From contig NC_135251.1 of NCBI RefSeq assembly GCF_964204865.1, positions 14,074,001 to 14,138,000 on the forward strand: a stretch of DNA of 64,000 nucleotides, in the 5' to 3' direction. The DNA comes from Styela clava. Taxonomy: Eukaryota; Chordata; Ascidiacea; Stolidobranchia; Styelidae. Shown here piece after piece: positions 1-11,339 of this stretch (positions are counted from its first letter, which is position 1; every line of letters starts with the position of its first letter). The notes under the pieces were generated by a model. That model saw only the letters and a list, made by a program, of their open reading frames with translations. It made no database searches and was not told the DNA's origin. The position numbers were made by a program, and so were the translations under genes.

Positions 1-1
1 A

Positions 2-3000
2 AGCAATTTGTCTGACGTTGCTGCTCTTGTTGAACCGCTGAATTCTTCTTTCCTTGCCGACGGCGTTCAGCTGATTTCTTCTGTAGTGGATCCAGGAAAG
101 TCCACTGTTCCTGTTCTAGCGGTGAACCAAAAAGGCAGACAACTTAAGATCAGGGCTGGATCTTTGATTGGTATTGCACACCCTCAACTTGTAGCACAAA
201 TTCAAGTTGACGAATCCGATAATCGGGTTATAGCTTCTGAATTACCAGAACATCTACATGACATGGTCAATTCCGTTGAGGATCTAACCCCGAGTCAACG
301 TGAACAGTTGGTCAACTTGATTTGTGAATTCCATGATGTATTTGTAGGACCAGATGGTGAACTTGGCCGTACTTCGGCAGCAAAGCATAGGATCATCACA
401 ACCACACCACAGCCGATTCGGCAGGCTCCTCGCCGAATGGGGTGGGCGCGTAGGAAGATAGCCGAAGAAGCTGTTGATAATATGCTGGCCCAGGGTGTCA
501 TAGAACCCAGCGATTCCCCATATTCTTCTCCCATTGTTCTAGTTCCTAAAAAGGATGGTTCTACTAGATTTTGTGTGGACTTTAGATTGCTTAATGACGT
601 CACATACAAAGACGCATATCCCTTGCCGCGTATTGAGGATATTATTGAGTCCTTGAACGGAGCACAATGGTTCTCAACTCTTGATCTCGCAAGCGGGTAT
701 TGGCAAGTGGAGGTTGACCCTGCAGACCGTGAAAAGACAGCATTCAGTATCCCAGGCCGTGGTCATTTTCACTTTGTAGTGATGCCCTTCGGTTTGGCTA
801 ATGCTCCCGCAACATTCGAACGGATGATGGACAATATCCTTGGTGATCTCCTGTGGAACGGGTGTTTCAATTTTCTTGATGATGTTTTGGCTCATGGTAG
901 TGATTTCTCAATGGCACTCTCAAATCTTCGGGAAGTTTTTATAAGACTTCGCCGTGCCGGTTTACGCTTGAAGCCCTCGAAATGTAAACTTTTCCGTCGG
1001 AGCACCTCTTATCTTGGTTATCTTATTTCATCTGACGGTGTCTGTTGCGACCCTGGAAATGTTGCGGCTATTAAAGAATGGAAAACGCCAAATTCTGTCA
1101 GCGATATTCGTAGTTTTCTAGGCACAGCGAACTACTACCGGAAGTTTGTTCAAGATTATTCAACAATTGCTGGACCTCTTATTCGATTGACCAGGAAGAA
1201 TATTTCCTTTGTATGGAGTACTGAATGTCAAGAGGCTTTTGAAACTTTGAAGCATTGTCTGACATCTGCCCCAATTCTTAGCTTTCCGAGGACAATCGGC
1301 GAATTTGTATTGGATACTGATGCCAGTGGTTTTGGGATTGGTGCAGTGTTATCTCAAGTTCAGGACGACAATGAACGTGTACTTTCTTATGCCAGTAAGA
1401 CTATGTCCAAGTCTCAACGTAGATACTGTGCTACACACCGGGAACTATTAGCTGTGGTGTGGGCTGTTCGTCACTTCAGTCATTTTCTTCTCGGGAGACC
1501 GTTCAGAATTCGCACAGATCATGCTGCTCTGAAATGGTTGATCAATTTTCGTGAACCTCAAGGAATGTTAGCAAGATGGATATTAACACTTGGCGCTTAT
1601 GACTTTAAGATTGAACACAGACCTGGCGTGAAACATGGCAATGCTGATGGATTGTCACGCCAAGTTCGCAAATGCAAGCGAGAAGATTGTTCTGATTGTG
1701 GTACCAATGGTGATGTGGCTGTGAGTAAGGTTATTGTAAGTGCAATATCAAAACAGCCCGGTCAATCATCGTCAGACTGTTCCGATTGTAATTGGTTAAA
1801 TACCTACACGGATGAGCAAATTAAATCTTGGCAAAGTGAAGATCCAGATATTTCTGCTGTTTTGAAATGGAAACAACTTACTGCTCAGAAACCTGACATT
1901 CAAGAATACATGCCTGAATCAACAGTGACCAAACGTTTAATGTCGCAGTGGGACTTGATTTTTGTAGATAATGGACTTCTCTATCGTCGTTGGATTCCTG
2001 ATTGTAAATCGGAGGAATCGCATATCCAATTGATTGTTCCATCAAATTTGAGGCAGGACTTGTTTCATAAGCTCCATTTTTTGCGCACTGCGGGTCATCT
2101 TGGTGCTAATCGAACTTTCAAGAGTATAAGGCGCAGATTTTATTGGCCTGGTTTCAAAAGGGACATTCTGAAATGGTGCAAATTTTGCAAGTCTTGTGCT
2201 TCAACAAAGATGCTTTACGGAAGAAGACAGGGAGATTTGAAACAACTTATATCTGGAGCTCCTATGGAAAGGATTGCCATTGATTTTCTTGGACCATTGC
2301 CTGTAACTGAAAATGGAAATGAACACATTTTGGTTTTGTCGGACTATTTCTCTAAATGGGTGGAATGTTTTGCTTTACCAAATCAGCGAGCTGACACCAC
2401 TGCTGATGCATTGGTTACTCAATTCTTTTCGAGATTTGGGGTACCAAGAATTCTCCACTCAGATCAAGGAAGAGACTTTGAATCAAAATTATTTTCAGAA
2501 ATGTGTCAATTGTACGGGATTCAAAAGACTCGAACAACTCCATATCATCCTCGTTCAGATGGACAAGTTGAACGTTTCAACAGGACCATACAGCAGATGT
2601 TGAAAGCTTTTGTAAATGAGAATCGAAATGATTGGGACGACCATCTCCCATATCTTTGTATGGCATATCGCTCCACCGTACATGATAGTACAGGATATTC
2701 ACCGAACAAGTTAATGCTTGGACGAGAAATCGAGATGCCTGTTGATGTTATGTTTGGCAAACCAGAGTCATCAACTCATCCTTGTTACACTGAGTTTGTC
2801 GAATGGTTTTCCTGTGCAACTGAAAAAGCTTTTCTTCATGCTAGGCAACATCTAAATGCTGCTGCAACCAGACAAAAGCGAAATTTTGATCTGGGTGTTA
2901 AACCACTTACTTTCCAGAGAGATGAATTGGTGTGGTATTATTATCCACCTAAGCATCGCAAGCTGAGTATTCCTTGGATTGGACCTTATCGAATTGTGGA

Positions 3001-3313
3001 CTGTTTACCTAATCACTTGTATAGGATTCAGAAGAATTCGGGAACACGTTCTCGAATTGTACACGTTGACAAGTTAAGACCTTACCTTCATGAAGATGAA
3101 GAAGATAATGACATTGACTTAACTGGATGTGAGATTTTACCTGATGTGGAACCTATTATGGAAAATGATGAGCAGATTGCTCATGATATTTTTGATGTAT
3201 TACCTTTCTCTTCAAGGCCAGACACTGTACCAGAAGAAGTTACAGTTGATGCGAACTTTGATAATGGCCAACGTACTAGGCGAAGGCCTAGATATTTGGA
3301 TGATTACATTTGA
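2..3313 (+). mobile_element. Ty3/gypsy retrotransposon pol polyprotein, 5' part outside window
   Basis: This is an uninterrupted frame of about 1100 codons, open to the left edge, so gag and most of the protease lie outside. Residue numbers count from the codon at base 8. Reverse transcriptase spans about residues 150-330, with a PLPRIEDI segment, a DLASGYWQ segment and FLDD as the catalytic box (most gypsy elements have Y-x-DD). RNase H follows at about 430-540 (DTDASGFGIGAVLS, RELLAVVWAVRHF, RTDHAALKW). The integrase has an HHCC zinc finger ending CKFCKSC at about 700-740, then the D-D-E core (AIDFLGPLP, LHSDQGRDF, QVERFNRT). The C-terminus has the usual VHVDKLRPY tail. Domain order RT-RH-IN is that of Metaviridae/Ty3. 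The absence of stops or frameshifts suggests a recent insertion. Superfamily is certain; clade was not resolved. Confidence 0.95.
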
Positions 3314-3458
3314 TTTGACTGTGATAGTGCTTTTAACAATTGATTGTTTTGATTTTAGATATACATTTCATTTGAGTGTACAGTTCTTTGCAGTTTCTTC
3401 ACATTTTTATGGTTTTTCAATTTTGAAGATGGAAAATTTCTTTGTAATTTCCCATCTG

Positions 3459-4130
3459 AAAAAGGGGGGAGTAATGAGACGACCACGTCTATAACTCTGT
3501 TTTATTTTGTATGTCAATATTTATTCTTAACACTTGAGTCATTAGTGAGCAGCTGTGTAACATTCTCTTTCTGCTGGTCTGTCAGACTGCCGGTAGTGTA
3601 GATATTTCCTCTGTGTATTAGGTTATTATTATAGTGTTTTAATGCCGTAATTTTATGTAATTCGTGTTGTAAAATGATATTAGTAGTACAGGTTTACTGT
3701 TTCTCTAGTTTGGTATAGCTCTGTTCACTAGTTAGCTTGTATTTACCACTTCCGTAACTAGTCTACTTTCGCAGTTTATTTCCTGTGTGATTTCTATGCG
3801 TATTTCCATGTATATTACGTGTTTGTCGATAAGATAGGATTTGTGTTGTATCTTTAGTGTCATACTAGTTATTCTTATGTATATCTAGGTATGTTTTACC
3901 CGGTTTTTAATATCCCATTATAAGTAAATAGTTCATGACTGTGACGTCATAGACCAATTCCGTATCTTTTTGTTTCGTATGTATCCTACGGTATTTGTAC
4001 TGTGTTTTTCATGTTTTTATTTGTTTATTGTATTTCTGATTGGAGTATTTGGTTGTATTAAGTTCTTACAGGTGTATAATTAATCTAGTTAGTTAACTTA
4101 GTTACTCTGCTGTAATTGGAACCGCAAGAA
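3459..4130 (+). repeat. Polypurine tract and probable 3' LTR of the gypsy element
   Basis: A purine run (AAAAAGGGGGGA, 3459-3470) lies about 150 bases after the pol stop, where plus-strand priming is expected. A TGAGACGACC start at about 3475 is a likely LTR edge. The following several hundred bases are non-coding and T-rich. The right edge is a guess, because the 5' LTR needed to define it is outside the window; a CA near 4126 is one candidate. Confidence 0.5.
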
Positions 4131-5247
4131 GATTATTTTGTGATCGACCTCTATTGCAACTTCAGTGTCCAAGAAGCTGGCAGAAAGAACCTGAGTGGTG
4201 ATATCAATTTTGGTACGCCACACGAGAAAGGAAAAAGGCAATCGAATTGTTTCTCAATAACAAGTACATAAGAAAAGGGGAATATTCTGTGTCAGGTTTT
4301 GACGTTTCAAATTATTGTGTGTTTACTTCACGTGACGTACAAAAGTATCACGTGCATCCAAACGAGGTGAGTAGCGGAAAATTACCCATTCGAAAAATTG
4401 GAGATTCTAAATATTTCACACGAATTTTTATAATATTTGTGTATTTCTTTATTGGAATTTAATCACACTTTCAAAAATACCGTATGTATGTGTGATGAAG
4501 GATTAAAGGAGGTACTTAATGAATGTTTGAATTTACATTTATTTATTATTGAATTTTGTTTCATTTTTATTTCTTAAAAAGTAAATTGCATGCAGTATTG
4601 CGGTGCTGACTGAAATGGAAACAAACTGTTGAGGCATAGACTGCATGTATATATTCAGATATTTGTAGACTATTAATCAAATTTATTGCCATGAAAATGA
4701 AGATGGAATTGTTAAGAATGGAAAGAGTATGATAACTGGCTTAGAAACCCGTTTCGGTTTAGAGTTCATAGTACAGCATGCAAACTTACTTTGGAGGTTT
4801 TTTGAAACATTTTCCAGTTATAGTTTTCTCTTAATTTGCACAGAAGATTAAAGTTTATATATTTTGTATTCTGATTATTAAATATTTCAGGCAAAGTCAT
4901 GAAATATGATAGCTAGGACTGCTTCTTCTGTGTATTTTTATGTCTTTTCCACACTTTTGATGCATACAAATTCAGCCACTAATGACAGTAAAATGTTAGG
5001 AGCTGGTATATTTGTACAACTGAGCTGTTCTGTTCAAAATTTATGTAATTTATGCTTTACCTGAGATCTCAAACTTACAATGCCAGCCAGTTAGGACAGA
5101 TGGCTCAGCCACCAGACTATCACACTCGCACTATATACTTATATAGGTATCTTCTGTTTGCCTAAATTGGGATAAATTTTCAAATAGTACATGATTGATG
5201 CTTACTATATTTTTTCTAATACTGTAAAGGTTACGAACATCTGTTGA
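4131..5247. other. Non-coding stretch upstream of MBIP
   Basis: Between the retrotransposon end and the first MBIP exon I see only short open frames with no family resemblance. The stretch presumably holds the rest of the LTR, if it is longer than estimated, and the MBIP promoter. No convincing TATA box or other site was recognised. Confidence 0.4.
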
Positions 5248-8200
5248 ATGGAAATGGAGTCAGACCAATGTGACATAATTGACAGGGCTTTGATGCACAT
5301 CAACACATTTTTAACAGAGGTACTGAAAAAAGAGAGAGACCAAAAGATATCAAGAATGACTATTTTACTTTAAATGTTTACTAAATTGTTTGGATATATT
5401 TAACATGAAGTTTTATATTTTATCGACAGCACAAAATATCCAGAGTTGAATATGACAAAACAAACTGTAATGAAGATTCGAAGGTCGTTACAGAATCTTT
5501 ATTACGATTGTCGGAATGTCTTTCAGTAAGTTCATATAAGCTACAGATTTGATTTCAGTGTTTTATAGGCAAGCTTGATTTTCAAATTTAAAAATTGAAT
5601 ATAACATAGCGCTTTAATCCAATATCAAGCGATTTTCAATTGCATATCTATATATATACCGGTATGTATTTTTAATGAGTTTACCTCTGTGCTGTAGACT
5701 TTAGCTGCTGAGCAAAAGAAAAAAGAAGAGGCACTTAGAAAAGTAGATTCTGCTGTTGTGCAAATTACTGCAAGTAACCAACAGGTAATATATAAACTTA
5801 TAATTTGGCTGCTTGTTAGTAGTTTCGTCAGTTATTCGATAGTTACTACAAAGAAACATAGCCAGATTGGGATGAGAGTGTTAGGCATTAGGAATTACTT
5901 GTCATCGCGGCTATGATTTCTCTGCATGGGTTCAAATCCCATGGCAATAATTATGCGTAAAAGGATTGCTGGATTCTTCACCATCGTAGAGCGGTTCACA
6001 TACCCACTGTTCAGTTGCAACTTCCTCCATCATCAAGTTCAAAAACCTGACTAATTAATTCCATACCTGTCATGGACGAGTAGCTGTGGTACGATTACTC
6101 TGTCTTATGGGCTTCCGTCCCCAAGGATAAATATGAAAATCGTATGGTTGAAGTGGATGCTTTTGCCTCCTTGTTACCCTTCTGAACTCATCGATTGCCT
6201 TTTTATGCATCTTACAAATTCACCCCACAAGCATAAACATAATATATTAATCAATTTTTTGTACAATATATTCAACATTCAAAAATGTTTTGCAGCTGAA
6301 TGAAAGAATCCGTGCTTTCATGTCGCATGCACAAAATGTAGTCGATGAACAGAATGTAAAAGAATTTTGTGATGTCGGTTCTGCAAGGTATACAATGCAC
6401 TTTCATTACTAATGATACAGTATTCTTTGTTATCATGTGTATAATTTAATAGGTCTTGCCATATATTTTTAGCACAAATGCAGGATGTGCAAGGACAAAT
6501 GCATGCTACAAACCCAGAAGTTTTCATTCATCACACATGCAAGGTAATATTCACGCTATCTGTTATTGCAATCAATTTAGTAATCAAGGTCTAGATCAGG
6601 AATATTCCTGTTATCACACCCTTGGTTTTTTAGAATCCCATCTGTCAATTGGAATTTATCGAGTGCTCGTAGATTATTAAATGCCGTCTGCGATTGTGTT
6701 AACTTTATTAGATGTGGAGTTCTTCCACAATCTTATGCTGTAACCGCTACCAGCCAAATGAGTATGAGTAATGAGTTATATGCCATCTGCCATTGTATGA
6801 ACTTTATTAGAGTGAGGTTTTCTCAGGATCTTGTGTTGAAAATTACTCCTACCAGCAAAATGCAACCTCAACATACTGACTGCTTTAACCCTAATGCTTT
6901 TATACGATGGATTAATAAGCCTCTGTGCAAGCAACCAGTGCCTGGTAAGAATCTACTATAGCTCGGAAGGACCGCAACCTTTTTGACTACCCAGTTTATT
7001 ACACCGGTGAGGTGATGGGTACGGAATTTGAACCCGTGATATTAACCCGCAATGCCACCCACCATACATAGTTAAGTCTAACACCCACTATAACCTGCTT
7101 TAGCCTTTTAGGTGAGTGAACACGTACCACTTCTTCGTGGCAAAATCTTCCATATTATATACATTCTGTACATTTTAAACCTTGTTTAAGGTTTTGTTTG
7201 CTCTCTCAATTTCATAATCAGTTTTAATTTATTTGTTTTCATCAATCATTTTATTGTTATGCTGATTATGAAGTCGAAATAAATTTATTATTAGCATGAA
7301 CCTATATCTAATGGCATTTCCATATCCAACAGTGTCAGGAAATGACAATAGCTAACAGCACCATTGATCATCCTTAAAATTTCTCCATATCAGTTTAGAA
7401 TATACCTTCTAAGCATTATAGTTTTTATATCTGATTTGTTTTATTCAGTGAGTAAAGCAAAGAATACAGAAGGTCCACAACTTCGTATAACATCACAAGG
7501 CTTATGGAGAGAACCAACGACAAATAAACCAATCCCAAGAAAACCACAAACATTGAATATACCTCAACCTGTAGCAGAAAGATTAGAAAATTTAGAATCT
7601 CATTTACAGGTGGATTCTGGTGAGTCTAGTGGTTATATCTCACATATTTATTGAATGTTTAGCTACATTTGTGTATCAGTTTACAGGATTGAGAATATTT
7701 GCTGCAGTTTCTTATATTTAGTGCACTTTTTCATATATTCGATATGCCCTTCGATCTGCCCCGCTAGGCAAGTAGCTACCATAGTTTGGGAGGACCGGAA
7801 TCCTACCTAATCTAGTACACCCTGGGTAAGGTGGTGGGTATGAAATTTTAACATTCGGTACCATCATAGTTGGGTCGAACGCTTCTACCACTAGGGTATG
7901 TGCCCCACGTTTTTCCTTGTAAAGTACACAGAAAGAAATCAGTTGCTGTTAAAGCTCACATGAGGAAATGCAGAATTAAAAATTGTTAAATGCACTGATA
8001 CAATGCTCGATCCTTTAGGTAATTTAGCAAACCTTTTCTAGTCTTGATCTCTTGGTAATATTTTACAAATTTATCCTTATAATAGGCCAGTCATCTGATA
8101 TATATGGAAGATTGAAGAACCTGGAAAATAGAGTTCTCGCAATTGAAGGTGCATCACCGGAATATTTTGTTGGTGCCAAGCAAGATTCTACGACAGTTTC

Positions 8201-8339
8201 TGAAAATATGTTGGCGAGACATGGAAAAACTGATCAAAGGGATTTCACATTGCAAGAAATTGATGATAGAATAAGAATGTTGAAACAAGAACTTTGTAAT
8301 AAGAAAAGAAAACTGGACGAAGGACTGAGCTTGATATGA
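5248..8339 (+). CDS. MBIP: MAP3K12-binding inhibitory protein 1 (MBIP) homologue, copy A, seven exons
   Basis: Exons: 5248-5319, 5430-5525, 5698-5784, 6296-6387, 6473-6543, 7449-7619, 8086-8339. All have GT-AG borders with matching phases and encode 280 aa (human MBIP is about 344). The call rests on the central NVKEFC...CARTNA block (about residues 106-126; C110 and C121 align with conserved MBIP cysteines) and a C-terminal coiled coil with IEGASPEYF (216-224), the MBIP signature. In vertebrates MBIP binds and inhibits the kinase DLK/MAP3K12 and is a subunit of the ATAC histone acetyltransferase complex; a nuclear role here is inference. The start is the first of two in-frame ATGs (MEMES); exon 1 has no homology support, only correct phase. 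AATAAA lies at 8571. A second copy follows at 10827. Confidence 0.85.
5860..6190 (+). repeat. tRNA-derived SINE, family 1, in MBIP intron 3
   Basis: Contains a B-box-like GGGTTCAAATCCCATG, then a body shared with copies near 35650, 43100 (reverse), 43735 and 47375 (reverse): AGGATTGCTGGA, a GTGGTTCAC-like block, TCCTCCACCA, and the GATAAATATG end. This copy is diverged. The unit B equivalent is split by a hAT element and lacks about 120 internal bases. Confidence 0.75.
6955..7130 (-). repeat. tRNA-derived SINE, family 2, in MBIP intron 5
   Basis: Read on the minus strand it has a tRNA-like head with a B box (GGGTTCAAATTCC), then a tail ending near TGCCTGGTAAG. It is carried in both duplication units (second copy near 14235-14405), so it predates the duplication. 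Confidence 0.6.
7745..7915 (-). repeat. tRNA-derived SINE-like repeat, family 3, in MBIP intron 6
   Basis: On the minus strand it starts GGGGCACATACCCTAGTGGTAG, an A-box-like tRNA head, and continues with a body resembling family 2 (ACCCTGGGTAAGG, CTATGGTAGCTACTTGCC). It is duplicated at about 15033-15185, so it also predates the tandem duplication. Confidence 0.55.
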
Positions 8340-8576
8340 AAACTTAGCTTTGATGTAGCATTATTTGATTGGAAATTTAGATTTGCACGTTTATCACAAA
8401 TTACAATGAACTTCAGAAAAATGGCAAGTAAGTCGTCCAACATTGCTGAAGCGTGGAAAATTGCAAGTATAACGTGCTCAGATGTTAGATCCATCGATTG
8501 TTTTCAGTGACTGAGTTGCCAAACCAGGAGCCCCCCCCGCCTCCCTATTGTAGTTTTTTTTTAATATTGCAATAAA

Positions 8577-10337
8577 TTGTCTGTTTCTCTAGATTGTGAT
8601 GTTGAAATGATTTTGAAAAAGGACACTTCAAGATTTTTAGAGTAACAAGGCATATTAAGCAGGGGTTCACAACCAGGTAGGAATTTTGCTGTTTTCGGGG
8701 AGGAAATACAACTTTGTATATGGTGTAGTTTTACTGGTATTATAGTAACGGATATTAATGCAACATCATAAATTTGGAAAAGCCATAATAAACGAGGGTC
8801 TTTTAAAGATTGAAGAAATAACGGAAACAATTCTAGGCGCTTCAGAAGTATGTGTACTGATATGGAGGTAACTAATTTTGTTCGCCTACTTCACATCAAA
8901 TTGTGTAAAGTGACGGAAACTTATGGACAGGGAGTATATTCACTTGGCTAACACGAACAGTTCCCGAACTCGCAATAGAACTGAATAAGAAAATTCAGAA
9001 ATAAATTATGGCCTAACCCGGAAAAGGTTGGAAACTTGTGACATCATAAGAATTAGAGAACCCTCTCCATTTTTCAAGAATATATTCTACTTAATACACG
9101 GTATTTCTAGTTCATCGTAAATGAGTTCTTAACACAGAATTATTCATACCTGTCTTTGTAGGATCTTAAAGACATCGATTATTTGGAAACCTGCTTCTAT
9201 AACATGTATATATGCTTATATAACATGTATTGTTGTTGTCCTTTTATAACGCAGCAGTCCTAAACTGCTGTTATAATTGTTAGTAGGGGTGGATGTCGCA
9301 CATCTGTGTCTTAGGCCAGTAAGGTCTTGAACATGTATTCCCGTCTGTGTTTTACTGTTTAATTATTATGGAGATACTGTTCTATTTTTGAGGCAAATAA
9401 ACCTACTTACATAGATGGCCTGTCAGTGAATTCAATCAATCATTTTATTTCGGTTCTCTGACATAAATCAAAGCAACACAAAAAGTAAAGAGACAAACAA
9501 AAGAGATATCATATATAAGAACAAGGCCAAGGTTTACAATCAGAAATATATCGCAGTCATTTGACGCATGCCGATTAGTTTACAAACAGGAATATACAAG
9601 AAGAACTAGCGCAACAAACACGCCAACGAAAATTTGTCAGTATGGAACGATGACAGTTCATAACTGAAGCTGCTGTAGAACGCATAAACAAGTGCCTAAA
9701 ACCCCATAAACGCGAAAAATCATTCCTACTACATCACTGCGCCATATCATCATATAGACTGGAGATCATGTGTTTATATTTTGATAACAACCAAGAATAA
9801 TATAATATAATATATATTGAAGCGTAGTAATATATATTTACGATTGAAGCAAAGTGCTCATCTCGAATTGATATGTAATCTGTTTGTTTTTATAACAATT
9901 TGTTGAAACCTTGTCTGACCAAGTAAACTGCAAACATCAATTATCATTCCGAGTTTTGTTGAATGAAATAGAATTCACGTATTTTGATTCAAAATTGGTG
10001 CTAGTTTATTCTGGGTAACACTGCAATGAATGCAGTAGCTAGTTATGTTATTATAGCATTCAGTATGCCATTACTTCAATATCTCGAAGTTTATAAATGC
10101 AAATGTGTGTATTCCTCATCAACATTATGTGTTTTATTCTCGTTATGAATAGTCGGAATCCGCTATATCCGCCCTTTAAAAAATTCCAGTTATGATAAAT
10201 AAAGAATAGATTATAGCGTTATTACAGCGATTATAGCATATATATATATATCGCTAATTTTCATCGCATAATGTTATTTTAAAGTGCTTAGGTATGAATT
10301 TGGATACTATTGAAAATCCCTTAATAAAGATCACACA
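8577..10337. other. MBIP 3' flank and duplicated DD3-3 upstream region, unit A
   Basis: No gene is seen. The left part is the 3' flank of MBIP, with an inverted repeat at about 9243-9275 (TTATAAC-GCAGCAG against CTGCTG-TTATAA) that is kept in unit B near 16513. From about 9745 the sequence matches both 17040-17550 and, less well, 17990-18465, the region upstream of the real DD3-3 gene. Confidence 0.7.
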
Positions 10338-10445
10338 ATGCAATTACTTTCCATATTAATCAACCTGATCGTTAAAAAGACCAGCATAAATAACTGCCCC
10401 TCCATATCCACACATAACCATATACTGCACAAGAGGCGTTGCTTT
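10338..10445 (+). pseudogene. Orphan decayed copy of DD3-3 first exon (unit A)
   Basis: From ATG at 10338 the translation MQLLSILINLIV parallels the real DD3-3 signal peptide [12 protein letters not shown] at 19452, and the preceding bases (AAAGATCACACA) match the real 5' leader. Similarity fades after 13 codons, the splice donor is gone and no DD3-3 exons follow. It is a by-product of the MBIP duplication. Confidence 0.75.
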
Positions 10446-10479
10446 AGTTTAGTATAACGAACATAAATTTATATATAAT

Positions 10480-10613
10480 GTGTCCATAAAGTATAAAGTT
10501 GCAAAGAGGAATTTATCGGTATCATATATTTGGCCCCACGGATGTACTAAATAGAAATAAAAATACATTTACTGATTAAAAAACAACAAACCTGGTTAAG
10601 ATATATTGAGAAC
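10480..10613. mobile_element. Truncated mariner-like MITE at a duplication breakpoint
   Basis: Begins TGTCCATAAAGT and matches the left two thirds of the complete element at 17748-17936 (terminal inverted repeats GTGTCCAT.../...ATGGACAC). A related copy lies at 58019-58207. Here it stops exactly where homology between units A and B stops. Confidence 0.65.
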
Positions 10614-11339
10614 TTCTTCGTGGTGATGCAGGGCTACCAAAAAACAGGACCAATTCTTAATTACTTATACAAAAATGAAGAAAATTTATCTGACAATTGA
10701 ACACTTGAACTTTGTGCGTGTGAGTATGAGTGTTTCATACATAGATGACTAGTATTTTAAAACTTAATCCCAAAATTACACCTTTCCTGAGCATGAAGAA
10801 CATGAAGTTTTATATTTTATCGACAGCACAAAATATCCAGAGTTGAATATGACAAAACAAACTGTAATGAAGATTCGAAGGCCGTTACAGAATCTCTATT
10901 ACGATTGTCAAAATGTCTTTCAGTAAGTTCACATAAGCTACAGATTTGATTTCAGTGTTTTATAGGCAAGCTTAATTTTCATTTTATAAAATTCAATATA
11001 ACCTAGCGCTTTAATCCAATATCAAGCGATTTTCAATTGCATATCTATGTATGTATTTTTTATGAATTTACCTCTGTGTTGTAGACTTTAGCTGCTGAGC
11101 AAAAGAAAAAAGAAGAGGCACTTAGAAAAGTAGATTCTGCTGTTGTGCAAATTACTGCAAGTAACCAACAGGTAATATATAAACTTATAATTTGGCTGCT
11201 GGTTAGTAGTTTCGTCAGTTATTCGATAGTTACTACAAAGAAACATAGCCAGATTGGGATGAGAGTGTTAAGCATTAGGAATCGCTTGTCATCACAGGCT
11301 TCACAGCTATGATTTCTCTGCATGGGTTCAAATCCCATG

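Larger units (their letters stand above)
5402..10613 (+). repeat. MBIP tandem duplication, unit A
   Basis: This direct-repeat unit covers MBIP exons 2-7, the 3' flank and a decayed copy of the DD3-3 promoter and first exon. It aligns base for base with 10798-17890 after setting aside the 2-kb hAT insertion in unit B and small indels. Identity looks in the mid-90s percent by eye. The left edge falls just before exon 2; the right edge falls inside a small MITE that is complete in unit B but truncated here at about 10613. A 184-base spacer (10614-10797) separates the units. Confidence 0.9.

Noticed and set aside
2313-2603. Frames on both strands inside the gypsy pol ORF
   Set aside because: Shadows of the pol reading frame.
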